Made by a program: the position numbers and the translations under genes. A DNA stretch of 40,837 nucleotides, taken from NCBI RefSeq assembly GCF_022829445.1, contig NZ_JAKSXY010000085.1, positions 1-40,837 on the forward strand, read 5' to 3'. Under the pieces are notes generated by a model. It was not told the origin of the DNA. It ran no database searches and saw only the letters and a list, made by a program, of their open reading frames with translations. Source of the stretch: Methylobacterium sp. J-068 (lineage in GTDB: Bacteria; Pseudomonadota; Alphaproteobacteria; Rhizobiales; Beijerinckiaceae). Shown one piece after another: positions 1 to 7,836 of the stretch (position 1 is the stretch's first letter; the number at the start of each line of letters is the position of its first letter).

Positions 1-117
1 TCTGGTGGTTTGAGCGGTGCGCCCAGAACCCGATCCCATCTCGAACTCGGCCGTTAAACGCACCAGCGCCCATGGTACTGTGTCTCAAGACACGGGAGAG
101 TCGGTCGCCGCCAGACC
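1..117 (+). rRNA. rrf: 5S ribosomal RNA, at the window edge
   Basis: The stretch carries the conserved 5S core (CCCGATCCCATCTCGAACTC, then GGCCGTTAAACG and GGTACTGTGTCTCAAGACAC). Bases 1-5 (TCTGG) pair with CCAGA at 111-115, closing helix I, so the gene is essentially complete, though one to three 5' bases may lie outside the window. The 3' end is placed from this pairing and is uncertain by a few bases. It is the last rRNA of an operon and is followed by tRNA-fMet, the usual alphaproteobacterial order. Confidence 0.93.
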
Positions 118-165
118 TGCACAGGACAAGACACCAACACAGTCCCTCAAACGATCAAACGGTGG

Positions 166-242
<77 letters not shown>

Positions 243-255
243 AATACATCACACG

Positions 256-289
256 CACGACCCGCCTCGCCAACGCGAGGCGGGTCGTG
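256..289. terminator. hairpin after the rRNA/tRNA unit
   Basis: A 15-bp perfect stem (CACGACCCGCCTCGC, 256-270, with its complement at 275-289) and a CAAC loop. There is no T tract, so termination may rely on the second hairpin downstream. Confidence 0.6.
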
Positions 290-319
290 TGCGTTCAAGG
301 CGCACGAACGGTGCGCACG

Positions 320-358
320 AATAAGCCCGACCCGCACAACATGCGGGTCGGGCTTATT
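320..358. terminator. bidirectional intrinsic terminator
   Basis: A 17-bp perfect stem (AATAAGCCCGACCCGCA, 320-336, with 342-358) and a 5-nt loop. It has A-rich sequence on the left and T-rich on the right, so it can stop the rRNA operon from the left and the small minus-strand gene from the right. Confidence 0.8.
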
Positions 359-386
359 CTGTTACGATCCTGCCAAGTCGATCGCG

Positions 387-473
387 TCAGCGCAGCCAGG
401 ACGTGAAAAAGTAGATCAGAAGAATCACCGGGATCGGTATTCCGATCAGCCAGAGCAAACCGCCCTTCAACAT
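387..473 (-). CDS. 28-residue single-pass membrane peptide
   Basis: The minus-strand reading gives a 28-residue peptide with a G-rich start and a hydrophobic core, LLWLIGIPIPVILLIYFF, that could span the membrane once, then a short polar end (TSWLR). The ATG at 473 has a good ribosome binding site, GGGGAG about 7 bases upstream, and the gene ends 28 bp before the bidirectional terminator. I recall small unnamed proteins with the WLIGIPIP-type motif in other proteobacteria, but I know no assigned function. It lies 63 bp downstream of the NUDIX gene on the same strand and may be the last gene of that unit. A longer reading frame overlapping it in another frame runs through the terminators and is not used. 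Confidence 0.65.
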   Translation of the reverse strand: MLKGGLLWLIGIPIPVILLIYFFTSWLR

Positions 474-536
474 CTTGCGTCTCCCCACTCACCCACCGGT
501 GATGTCCAACTGCGGCGCGCGTGAAGGGGTTCCGAC

Positions 537-1292
537 CTACAGGGTTTCTCTCTGCGGCTTGCCGTGGCGCTCGTAGTAATAGGGGATGGGGAGGTAGGGC
601 GCAAAGCCGCCCCGAACCTGAACTTCCAGATCGTCGAGGACGACTCGGGTGATGCGCGGCAGAGCGAGCGCGCGCGCTTCCGTGAACGTGACCCAGGCGA
701 GTTCCACCAGCTCGGCATCCGGTGACACCACGTCCGGGACGCTGTGGACGATGGCCGTGCGATCGACCGCGAAGAAGCGCGTATCGAACCGGCGCACGCG
801 CCCGGGCGGCGTCACCGCGCGGGCGATGAAACGCAGCGCTTCGAGATCCGGCATCACGCCCGCGGCGCGAAACGCCGTCCAGCTTCCATCCGGCGCGGAG
901 TCCGGGGCGCCGTATTCCCGCGTCCCCAGCATCAGGCCGGTCTCCTCGTAGGTCTCCCGGATCGCCGCGAGGGCGAGGGCGCGGCCCAGTCCCTCGCCGC
1001 CGCGCGGCACCCGCAGCGCCAGGGCATCGCCGGCCCGGTTCGAGAGGGCGCCGGCCACCGGCATGTGCCGGTCGCCCGGTTCGATGCGTCCGCCCGGAAA
1101 CACGAACTTGCCCGGCATGAAGGCGAGGCCCCGATGTCGCCGCCCCATCAGGATCTTCGGTGAGCGTCGGGTGCCGTCGATGATGATCAGGGTCGCGGCG
1201 TTGCGGGGTCGCAGGGCGGCCTTGCGCCTGGAGGCGTCAGGCGGGACCGAAGCCGGGGGCTCCGTCGGCAGCACGCCCGTCGCCTGGTCCAT
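537..1292 (-). CDS. NUDIX hydrolase
   Basis: A 251-residue protein that probably hydrolyses a nucleoside diphosphate-linked substrate; the substrate cannot be read from sequence. An N-terminal strand region (NAATLIIIDG) is followed by PGKFVFPGGRIEPGD, then the core of a Nudix box, AAIRETYEETGL, with the REx2EExG metal-binding residues. The upstream glutamate of the canonical G-x5-E-x7-REx2EExGU box appears to be arginine here (GGEGLGRALAL), a variation seen in longer Nudix subfamilies. The ATG at 1292 is chosen because AGGAG lies about 7 bases upstream; a longer frame to 1370 has no such site. The start lies inside the DUF983 gene (56-bp overlap), suggesting translational coupling in an rnr-DUF983-NUDIX unit, an order I recall from other Rhizobiales. 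Confidence 0.88.
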   Translation of the reverse strand: MDQATGVLPTEPPASVPPDASRRKAALRPRNAATLIIIDGTRRSPKILMGRRHRGLAFMPGKFVFPGGRIEPGDRHMPVAGALSNRAGDALALRVPRGGEGLGRALALAAIRETYEETGLMLGTREYGAPDSAPDGSWTAFRAAGVMPDLEALRFIARAVTPPGRVRRFDTRFFAVDRTAIVHSVPDVVSPDAELVELAWVTFTEARALALPRITRVVLDDLEVQVRGGFAPYLPIPYYYERHGKPQRETL

Positions 1293-1761
1293 GCTGCGTC
1301 TCCTCGTCCTGCGGCACACCCGATATCCGAGGCAGCGGTAGCGTGGCGAACCCATGCATGCCAAGCGCATATTGCAGGCCGACCACGGCGCCCTTCACCG
1401 GTTGCAGCAGGGCCAGCGAGCCCAGCAGCGTGACGAGGGGCCAGAAACTGAGCTGGAACCAAAGCGGGACATCGTAATTCATCTCGGTTTCCAAGAGGAA
1501 ATATCCGACGATGTGGCCGATGACGAAGATGACGATGTAAGGCGGCAGATCGTCCGCGCGGTGATGCGCGAGTTCGAGGCCGCAGACGTCGCATTCCGGT
1601 CTGACCTTGAGGAAGCGCCCGAAGATCCGGCCCTCGGCGCAATGCGGGCAGCGTCCCACGAAGCCGCGGGCCATCGCCGTGACGAGGCCGGCCCGCTCCC
1701 GTGGGCAACGCTTGACCATCCCCACATCCTCGACGGCCGGCATGTCCTGATTCCCGCGCAT
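1237..1761 (-). CDS. DUF983 family zinc-ribbon membrane protein
   Basis: About 160-174 residues. A CPHC...CDVC pair of cysteines (residues 38-41 and 57-60 from the first ATG) forms a likely zinc ribbon, followed by two hydrophobic segments (PYIVIFVIGHIVGYFLL and FWPLVTLLGSLALLQPV). This is the DUF983 layout; the family has no established function. The start is uncertain. The ATG at 1761 gives the longest form, but an ATG at 1719 (MVKRCPRE) has GAGGAT upstream and may be the real one. It begins 24 bp after RNase R ends, on the same strand, and its 3' end overlaps the NUDIX gene, so the three genes are probably co-transcribed. The C-terminal 25 residues beyond the second helix are polar and may exist only because of the overlap. 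Confidence 0.88.
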   Translation of the reverse strand: MRGNQDMPAVEDVGMVKRCPRERAGLVTAMARGFVGRCPHCAEGRIFGRFLKVRPECDVCGLELAHHRADDLPPYIVIFVIGHIVGYFLLETEMNYDVPLWFQLSFWPLVTLLGSLALLQPVKGAVVGLQYALGMHGFATLPLPRISGVPQDEETQHGPGDGRAADGAPGFGPA

Positions 1762-1785
1762 GGCCGGCAGTCTATCCCGTTCGCC

Positions 1786-4098
1786 TCAGCGGCGCGACCC
1801 GCGGTGGCGCGACCCCGTGTTGCGGATACCGGCCGGGCGGCCGGGCGCGCCCGGCTTGCGCGGAGCGCCGCGCGTCCGGCCGGCGGGGCCGGTGCGCTCC
1901 GGCCGGGCCTGCCCTTCGGAGAGGAGTTCGAAGCGCAGTGCCCCGGCCACGGCGGCGGCCTCGACGAGGCGGACCTCGACCCGGTCTCCGAGGCGATGGG
2001 TCTCGCCCGAGCGCTCGCCCACCAGGGCGTGCCGGGCCTCGTCGTGACGGTAGTAATCCGCCCCGATGGTCGAGATCGGCACGAAGCCATCCGCGCCGGT
2101 CTCGTCGAGCTTGATGAACAGTCCCGAGCGCGTCACGCCGGAGATCTGGCCCGTGAAGTGGGCGCCGACCCGGTCTGCGAGGTGGTGGGCGATGAGCCGG
2201 TCGATGGTCTCGCGCTCGGCCGCCATGGCGCGGCGCTCGGCCGCCGAGATCTGCTCGCCGATCTGGTCCAGGGCCGCCACCGTGACGTCCGACGACAGGC
2301 CGTCGCTTCCGAGCCGGCAGGCCGCGATCAGGGCCCGGTGGACGATGAGGTCGGCATAGCGCCGGATCGGCGAGGTGAAGTGGGCGTAGCGCCGGAGGTT
2401 GAGGCCGAAATGCCCGAGGTTCTGGGCGGCGTACACGGCCTGGGCCTGCGAGCGCAGCACGACCTCGTTGATGAAGGTCGCGTGCTCGGTCTCGGCCACG
2501 CTGGCGAGAATCCGGTTGAACAGGGCCGGGCGCAGGGCGCCCTCTTTCGGAAGCTTGATGCCGATGGAGGCCAGCACCTCGCCGAGCGCCCGCATCTTTT
2601 CCAGGGCGGGTTCGTCGTGGACCCGGTAGATCAGGGGTTGCCTCGCCTGTTCCAGGGTCTCCGCGGCGGCGACGTTGGCCAGGATCATGAACTCCTCGAT
2701 GAGCCGGTGCGCATCGAGGCGGGCCGGCACCACCACGCGGTCGACGGCGCCGTCCGGCGTGAGCAACACCTTGCGCTCGGGCAGGTCGAGGGCCAGCGGC
2801 CCACGCGCGTCGCGGGCTCGGCGCAGGGCGGCGTAGGCGTCCCAGAGGGGGCGCAGCACCGGCTCCAGCAGGGGACCGGTCACGGCGTCGGAAAAGCCGT
2901 CGATCGCGGCCTGCGCCTGGGCGTAGGCGAGCTTGGCGCGCGAGCGCATCATCACGCGGTGGAAGCTGTGCCGGCGCTTCTCACCGTCGGCGCCGATCAC
3001 CATGCGGACCGCGAGGGCCGGCCGGTCCTCGGCCTCGCGCAGGGAGCAGAGGTCGTTGGAGATGCGCTCGGGCAGCATCGGCACGACGAGGTCGGGGAAA
3101 TAGACCGAGTTGCCGCGCGTCAAGGCCTCGCGGTCGAGGGCCGAGCCCGGCCGGACATAGGCCGCGACATCCGCGATCGCCACGGTGACGACGAACCCGC
3201 CCGCATTGGCAGGATCGGGGTCGGGCCGCGCCATCACGGCATCGTCGTGGTCCTTGGCATCCGGCGGGTCGATGGTGAGGAGCGGCTCGTTCCGCCAGTC
3301 CTCGCGGCCCGAGAGACCCGCCGGCACCACCGCGTCGGCCTCCGCCAGGGTCGCGGCGGCGAAGACGTGGGGGATGTGGTGGAGATGGAGCGCGATCAGG
3401 CTGACGGCCTTCTCGGAGCCGAGCGAGCCCAGGCGTTCGCGCACCCGGCCCTGGGCCAGGCCGAAGCGGCTCTCGCGCTGGAGGCTGACGCTGACGAGGT
3501 CGCCGTCGCGGGCCTCCCCCTCCTCGCCGGCGGGAATCGCGATCTCGCGGCCCTGCGCTCGCTTCTCCACGGGAATGATGCGGCCGCCCTCGGGGCCGGC
3601 CCGGTAGACGCCGATGATCTCCGCCTTGTTCTTGCCGAGGGTCTTGATGACCCGGCCGGTGTAGCGGCCGGGCTCGGCCGGGCTCGCCTCGACGCGCAGG
3701 AGCACGCGGTCGCCGATGCCCGGGGCCGGCTGGCCCGGGCGCCGGCCGCCGCGCGGCGCCGCCACGGTGACCTTCGGGGCGGGACCGTTGCCGACATCCC
3801 ACTCGGCCGGGCTCGCCAGGAACTCGCCGTCGCGGTCGCGGGAGGTGATGTCGGCCAGGACCACCGGCGGCAGGCGGCCGGACGGCGCGAGGCCGCCGCG
3901 CCCCCGCGCGATGGCGCCGTCCTGCTCGATCTCCTTGAGGATGCGCTTCAGTCCGATGCGGTCGGCGCCCTTGATGTTGAAGGCCGCCGCGATCTCGCGC
4001 TTGCCGACCGTCTCGGCGGAGGCGGCGATGAAGGCGAGGATCTGCTCCCGGGTGGGGAGGCCGCCGGGACCGGGATTGGGAACGATGCGTTTTGCCAA
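1786..4098 (-). CDS. rnr: ribonuclease R
   Basis: A 770-residue processive 3'-5' exoribonuclease that degrades structured RNA and contributes to rRNA and tRNA quality control. Order of parts: an N-terminal winged-helix-like region (about 15-75), cold-shock/OB domains (about 80-230), an RNB catalytic domain from about 270 to 600, an S1 domain (about 645-725) and an Arg/Gly/Pro-rich basic tail. The metal-binding signature IDPPDAKDHDDA (residues 276-287) holds the catalytic aspartates. The motifs FTSPIRRYADLIVHRAL and the S1 start GQISGVTRSGLFIKL are also clear. Length fits RNase R rather than RNase II. It heads a probable operon with DUF983 and NUDIX. The ATG at 4098 gives the expected MAKR start. 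Confidence 0.97.
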   Translation of the reverse strand: MAKRIVPNPGPGGLPTREQILAFIAASAETVGKREIAAAFNIKGADRIGLKRILKEIEQDGAIARGRGGLAPSGRLPPVVLADITSRDRDGEFLASPAEWDVGNGPAPKVTVAAPRGGRRPGQPAPGIGDRVLLRVEASPAEPGRYTGRVIKTLGKNKAEIIGVYRAGPEGGRIIPVEKRAQGREIAIPAGEEGEARDGDLVSVSLQRESRFGLAQGRVRERLGSLGSEKAVSLIALHLHHIPHVFAAATLAEADAVVPAGLSGREDWRNEPLLTIDPPDAKDHDDAVMARPDPDPANAGGFVVTVAIADVAAYVRPGSALDREALTRGNSVYFPDLVVPMLPERISNDLCSLREAEDRPALAVRMVIGADGEKRRHSFHRVMMRSRAKLAYAQAQAAIDGFSDAVTGPLLEPVLRPLWDAYAALRRARDARGPLALDLPERKVLLTPDGAVDRVVVPARLDAHRLIEEFMILANVAAAETLEQARQPLIYRVHDEPALEKMRALGEVLASIGIKLPKEGALRPALFNRILASVAETEHATFINEVVLRSQAQAVYAAQNLGHFGLNLRRYAHFTSPIRRYADLIVHRALIAACRLGSDGLSSDVTVAALDQIGEQISAAERRAMAAERETIDRLIAHHLADRVGAHFTGQISGVTRSGLFIKLDETGADGFVPISTIGADYYRHDEARHALVGERSGETHRLGDRVEVRLVEAAAVAGALRFELLSEGQARPERTGPAGRTRGAPRKPGAPGRPAGIRNTGSRHRGSRR

Positions 4099-4192
4099 GG
4101 GATCGGGCTCGCTGCGCGGGCGCGAGGCCGGACGCGGAAAGAGGTTTGCCGGCGACGATCGTCCATCCCGGTTCGGCCCTTAACATGGGCGT

Positions 4193-4224
4193 CGCGGCCC
4201 GCGCCGGCAACGGCGCGGGCCGCG
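4193..4224 (-). terminator. GC-rich hairpin between the 4238 gene and rnr
   Basis: A 14-bp perfect stem (CGCGGCCCGCGCCG, 4193-4206, with 4211-4224) around a 4-nt loop (GCAA on plus, TTGC on minus). It lies just after the stop of the 4238-4579 gene and before rnr. No T run follows, so it may be a rho-assisted stop or an mRNA 3'-end stabiliser. Confidence 0.5.
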
Positions 4225-4237
4225 CCCTGAACAGGGT

Positions 4238-4579
4238 TCAGCCGGTGGCGGCGGACTTGCGCAGGCGCTCCACCGCGCCGTCGACGTCGAAATCCCGCGC
4301 GGTGAGTTCGGAGAGGGTGAAGGGGCACAGGGCCGGAAAGCCGAACTGCACCTGATTCTCAGCCTCGCGGTATTCGGGCGCCTCGGCCTCGCGCACCGCC
4401 AGGGTCCAGAACCCCTCGACGTTGAGGCCTTCCACCCGGCCCGGGTCGGCGGCCAGCCCCGCCTGCCCCTGGCGGGCGGCCTCGCGCCAGAGGGCGCTGG
4501 CGCGATCGTCGGACATCAGGGCGGCGCGCACGAGGTTGGCGAGCAGGGTGCGGAGGTCCGTGGCGGCGCTCTCGGGCAT
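4238..4579 (-). CDS. conserved-looking hypothetical protein
   Basis: A 113-residue soluble protein starting MPESAATDLRTLLANLV. The first half is helical and alanine-rich (LWREAARQGQAGLAADPGR); the middle carries GFWTLAVREAEAPEYREAE, and NQVQFGFPALCPFTLSEL follows. I do not recognise the family. The sequence is evenly mixed in composition and codon use resembles its neighbours, so it is probably a real gene. The frame is open further upstream, but the extra part is Arg/Gly-rich shadow-like sequence, so the ATG at 4579 is preferred although its ribosome binding site is weak. It lies between the FMN reductase gene (59-bp gap) and rnr on the same strand, and is followed by a strong hairpin. Confidence 0.6.
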   Translation of the reverse strand: MPESAATDLRTLLANLVRAALMSDDRASALWREAARQGQAGLAADPGRVEGLNVEGFWTLAVREAEAPEYREAENQVQFGFPALCPFTLSELTARDFDVDGAVERLRKSAATG

Positions 4580-4638
4580 GGATGGTTCTCGGTGGGAGGA
4601 ATCGGTCGGGCCTGCGGGGCAAGCCTCGCGCCAGACCC

Positions 4639-5217
4639 TCAATAGGGCGTGCCGGCCGCCCGCCGCGTCTTCAGGGCCTCGGCGTACCAGACCAGTTCGT
4701 CGAGGAAGCGCTTGGCCGCCTTGGGCAGCCATTCGTCCTGCGCCGTCCCGGCCTCGTCGAGGGCCTTGCCGATGCGGGGGATCGGCAGGAGCGAGGGAAT
4801 GCTCGCCGCGCCGAGTTCGGCCATCATCGCCCGCAACTGCATCGCGGCACGGACGCCGCCATATTGCCCGGCCGAGTAGCAGACGATGCCCGAGGGCCGC
4901 CAAGAATATTCTTCCAGGAAATGGTCGAGGGTGTTCGACAGGGCCGGCGGGATCGAATGATTGTACTCGGCCGAGACGACCAGGAAGGCATCCGCGCGCC
5001 GATACAGGGTCGCCAGATCCTCCAGCACGGCGGGGGCGCTGCCCTTGGGGAATTCCTTGTACATCCGGTCGAGGAGCGGGAGCTTCAGCTCGGCCGGGTC
5101 GACCAGCGGCGCCTCGATGCCACGGCTCTCCAGTTCACGGATCAAGAAGCGGGCGGCGCGCAGGCCCTGGCGGTCGGAGCGCACGGAGCCGAGGATGACC
5201 GGAACGACGAGGGACAT
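4639..5217 (-). CDS. NAD(P)H-dependent FMN reductase family protein
   Basis: A 192-residue flavodoxin-fold oxidoreductase. The N-terminal strand VPVILGSVRSDRQG holds the phosphate-binding GSxR loop for FMN. FLVVSAEYNHSIPPALSNTLDH is the family's diagnostic segment (P-E-Y-N-x-S-x-P-x-x-L-K-N in classic members, here A-E-Y-N-H-S-I-P-P-A-L-S-N), and the glycine-rich SAGQYGGVRAAMQLR is the second FMN-contact loop. Such enzymes transfer electrons from NAD(P)H to FMN, quinones, azo dyes or chromate; the natural acceptor cannot be told. Length matches the family. It lies 99 bp downstream of the Tat-exported FAH gene, same strand, with no clear sign of a shared role. Confidence 0.9.
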   Translation of the reverse strand: MSLVVPVILGSVRSDRQGLRAARFLIRELESRGIEAPLVDPAELKLPLLDRMYKEFPKGSAPAVLEDLATLYRRADAFLVVSAEYNHSIPPALSNTLDHFLEEYSWRPSGIVCYSAGQYGGVRAAMQLRAMMAELGAASIPSLLPIPRIGKALDEAGTAQDEWLPKAAKRFLDELVWYAEALKTRRAAGTPY

Positions 5218-5316
5218 GGGGGCTCCTGGTGCTTTGGCTCTCCGCTCATCTGGGCGGACGCGGCCGAATTGTTAGCCGCGCCCGCCGCGCGCTCGATAGG
5301 CCCGGCCTCGGATGGA

Positions 5317-6351
5317 TCAGGTCGGAATGGCCTGGATGACGTTGCGAAGGGTGCCGAGGCCGGCGATCTCCGTCTCCATGACGTCGCCGGGCTTGAGGAA
5401 TTCCGGCGGTTTGCGCGCGTTGCCGACACCGGGCGGCGTGCCGGTGGCGATGATGTCGCCGGGCAGCAGCGTGAGGCCGTGCGACAATTCGGCGATGATG
5501 CGGGCGACCTTGAAATACATCTGTTTCGTCGAGGCGTCCTGCTTGACCACGCCGTTGACGCGCGTCTGGAGGTGCAGGTCGGACGGGTCAAGGTCGGCGG
5601 CGGGCATGATCCAGGGGCCGATGGGGCCGTGCCCATCGAGGCTCTTGCCCTTGAACCACTGCCCGCCGTGCAGCTTGATCTGCATGTCCCGCGCCGTGGT
5701 GTCGTTGATGACGGTGTAGCCGAAGACGTGGCGCATCGCATCGGCCTCCGGAATGTTGTGCCCGCGCGTGCCGATGACCACGGCGAGCTCCACCTCCCAG
5801 TCGATCGCGGTCGAGACCATGGGGTCGTAGGGGATCGCGTCGTAGGGCCCGTTCACCGTGTTGACGCCCTTGGTGAAGAACACGGGGTGCGCGGGATACT
5901 CCGCCTTGGTGCCGCGCACCGCCTGTCCCTCCTCGAAATGTTCGAGGTAGTTCCAGCCGACCGCGTAGATGTTGCGCGTCGGCGCCGGGATCGGGGCGAG
6001 GAGTCGGACGCTCTCCAGCGGCACGCCATCCCCGGTGCGCGCGGCGCGACGGACGGCCTCGAGCGCTTCCGGCCCGGCCTCGATGAGCGAGACCATCGCG
6101 GTCGGATCGAAGCCCGGCAGGGCGGCACGCACGAGGTCGACGACGCGTCCGTCGGCGCGCACGGCACCGAGCCGCGGGGCGCTCGCCGCATCGGGCTTGA
6201 AGGTGACGAGGCGCAGCCCATTGCCGCCGGGCGGCGGCGGAATCGCGCGGCCTGGGCCGGCATCCGGCGCCTGGGCGGCGGCCGGCCCGGCCAGGGCACC
6301 GATGGCGGTCGCCACCGCCGAGAGGTGCAGGAAGTCGCGGCGCGTGCTCAT
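5317..6351 (-). CDS. fumarylacetoacetate hydrolase family protein with Tat signal
   Basis: A 344-residue protein. Residues 1-27 form a twin-arginine signal (MSTRRDFLHLSAVATAIGAL, ending PAAAQ), so it should be exported folded. The rest is an FAH-fold domain: an N-terminal subdomain (about 50-120), NIYAVGWNYLEHFEE, FTKGVNTVNGPYDAI, then the metal-binding core IDWEVELAVVIGTRG and VFGYTVINDTTARDMQ, and GDIIATGTPPGVG. Acidic residues expected to bind Mg2+ or Mn2+ are present. FAH enzymes cleave C-C bonds in acyl pyruvates or decarboxylate or isomerise catechol-pathway products, normally in the cytoplasm. A Tat signal therefore makes this unusual. The substrate is unknown. Flanking genes do not form a catabolic cluster. 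Confidence 0.9.
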   Translation of the reverse strand: MSTRRDFLHLSAVATAIGALAGPAAAQAPDAGPGRAIPPPPGGNGLRLVTFKPDAASAPRLGAVRADGRVVDLVRAALPGFDPTAMVSLIEAGPEALEAVRRAARTGDGVPLESVRLLAPIPAPTRNIYAVGWNYLEHFEEGQAVRGTKAEYPAHPVFFTKGVNTVNGPYDAIPYDPMVSTAIDWEVELAVVIGTRGHNIPEADAMRHVFGYTVINDTTARDMQIKLHGGQWFKGKSLDGHGPIGPWIMPAADLDPSDLHLQTRVNGVVKQDASTKQMYFKVARIIAELSHGLTLLPGDIIATGTPPGVGNARKPPEFLKPGDVMETEIAGLGTLRNVIQAIPT

Positions 6352-6464
6352 GGCTCGATCCTCCGATGCGCCCGCCCTTCACCGGAGCCGGTCGCTGGCG
6401 TGAGTTTGGTCAGCCGCCGCGCAAATGCAATCGGCCCGGTGCCCATTTCGGCTCGAGAGCACGT

Positions 6465-7184
6465 CTAGAATCGCGTCGTCAGGCGCGTCAGCCAGTCGGG
6501 CGAGGCGTTCACCAGGATTGTCTCCAGCGCCTTGTCGCAGCCGAGAACGATCGCCAGTCCCGTCACCGCCAGGATCAGGCCGAGGGCCGCCTTCAGGCCT
6601 TTCCCCAGGCCCATCATCCGGTCGCGCCAGCGCATCAGCGTCGCGCGCGACAGGGTGCCGAGGACGACCAGCGGCAGCGCCGCGCCGAGGCCGAACAGCA
6701 GCATGGTGAGAGCGACGGCGGCGAGATCGCGCCCCTGCGCGGCGAGCAGCGAGGCCGCCCCGAGGGTCGGGCCGACGCAAGGGGACCAGACCGCGCCGAG
6801 GAGCAGGCCGACGCCGAACTGACCGGAGAGGCCGGCGCCGGAAGCACCGCCGAAGCGGCGGTTCGTCCAGTCGCTCACCGGGCCGGCGGCGACCGCGAGC
6901 CGGGTCTGCGCGGCCGGCAGCATCAGCACGAGCCCGAGCAGGATCATGACGACGGCCGCGCCGGTGCGGAACACCTCCGTGTCGAGGCCGAGGCCGAAGC
7001 CGATGGTAGCCACGAACAGGCCGATCGCCACGAAGGCGAGCGCCAGCCCCGAGGCGAGCGCGAGCGGCCCGAGGCGATGCTCGGAGGCGGCCGCGCCGAG
7101 GACGAGGGGCAGGAGCGGCAGCACGCAGGGCGAGAGCACCGACAGCAGGCCGGCGAGGAAGCTCAGTCCGAGGCCGGCTCCCAT
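6465..7184 (-). CDS. CcdA-like cytochrome c biogenesis/thiol-disulfide transmembrane protein
   Basis: A 239-residue membrane protein with about six hydrophobic segments. The first holds SPCVLPLLPL (Cys20) and the fourth holds SPCVGPTLG (Cys136), the paired cysteines flanked by prolines that carry reducing equivalents across the membrane in the CcdA/DsbD-beta family. The start at 7184 is chosen because it lies 8 bp after the upstream thioredoxin stop and begins directly with the first membrane segment; longer frames run through the thioredoxin gene. Context points to one job: passing electrons from cytoplasmic thioredoxin to the periplasmic thioredoxin encoded just upstream, for cytochrome c maturation or repair of oxidised thiols. 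Which of these cannot be decided. Confidence 0.9.
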   Translation of the reverse strand: MGAGLGLSFLAGLLSVLSPCVLPLLPLVLGAAASEHRLGPLALASGLALAFVAIGLFVATIGFGLGLDTEVFRTGAAVVMILLGLVLMLPAAQTRLAVAAGPVSDWTNRRFGGASGAGLSGQFGVGLLLGAVWSPCVGPTLGAASLLAAQGRDLAAVALTMLLFGLGAALPLVVLGTLSRATLMRWRDRMMGLGKGLKAALGLILAVTGLAIVLGCDKALETILVNASPDWLTRLTTRF

Positions 7185-7192
7185 CGCTTCGC

Positions 7193-7579
7193 TCAGAGAG
7201 TCTTCTCGACGAGACCCTCGATCCATTCCGGCTGGGTCTCGCCCACGGAACGGCCGGTCTCGGTCTCTCCCTTGAAGGCGATCAGCGTGCTCTGCATGCG
7301 CGCGTTGAACCGGCGCAGCACGTCCTTCTGCGAGTCGAAATCGACGTCGAAGACGACGAGGTCCTTGAAGCGCGCCTGCCGGCCGAGTTCGGCCAGGATC
7401 GGCTTCTGCGTCTTGCAGATCGGGCACCAGGGCGCGCTCACCTCGACGAGGATCGGCTTGCCGGCCTTCTGTGCCGCCGCGAACGCATCGGCGGAATAGG
7501 GGGCCATCTCCGCCGCGCGGGCGGGGCCGGCGAGCGGCGCGAGGGCGAGGAGCGCGAGCAGGGAACGACGGAGCAGCAT
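7193..7579 (-). CDS. exported thioredoxin-fold protein
   Basis: A 128-residue protein with a Sec signal peptide (MLLRRSLLALLALAPLAGPA, cut near ARA-AE) and a thioredoxin domain. The active site is SAPWCPICK with Cys52 and Cys55; CPIC differs from the CGPC of cytoplasmic thioredoxin. KPILVEVSAPW and VVFDVDFDSQ are the expected core strands. Unusually, the region normally carrying the cis-proline loop reads ARMQSTLIAFKG: the residue before TLIAFKG is serine, where thioredoxins usually have proline. The ATG at 7579 has GAGGTGA about 6 bases upstream and begins the signal peptide; a longer frame is discounted. It is followed after 8 bp by its probable membrane partner, the CcdA-like gene. Confidence 0.88.
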   Translation of the reverse strand: MLLRRSLLALLALAPLAGPARAAEMAPYSADAFAAAQKAGKPILVEVSAPWCPICKTQKPILAELGRQARFKDLVVFDVDFDSQKDVLRRFNARMQSTLIAFKGETETGRSVGETQPEWIEGLVEKTL

Positions 7580-7836
7580 GGTCGGATCACCTCGGCTGTG
7601 GGTCGGTGCGGGCGTCGGCGCCCGCGCCGTCTTTCGTGCTTCGGCGCCACGCCTCATCGGGCCGCGTGGCCGCCGTGTCATGTCCGTCCTGCGAGCCCTC
7701 GTGCAGGCCATCTTGCCAAATCATCCGCGATGCGCGGCGACCCTTGCCCGACATCTACGCCGGAGTGGCGCCGGTGTCAGCGAATCGCGAGGGTGCGGCG
7801 GCAGGATCCCGCACAAGATCGCGTGACGACCACCGC

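Noticed and set aside
295..492. 65-codon minus-strand frame at the rRNA end
   Set aside because: It runs through two terminator hairpins and overlaps the better-supported 28-residue membrane peptide in another frame.
1354..4230. 958-codon open frame opposite rnr (plus strand)
   Set aside because: Low-complexity, Arg/Gly/Asp-rich translation in high-GC DNA, directly antisense to a clear RNase R gene.
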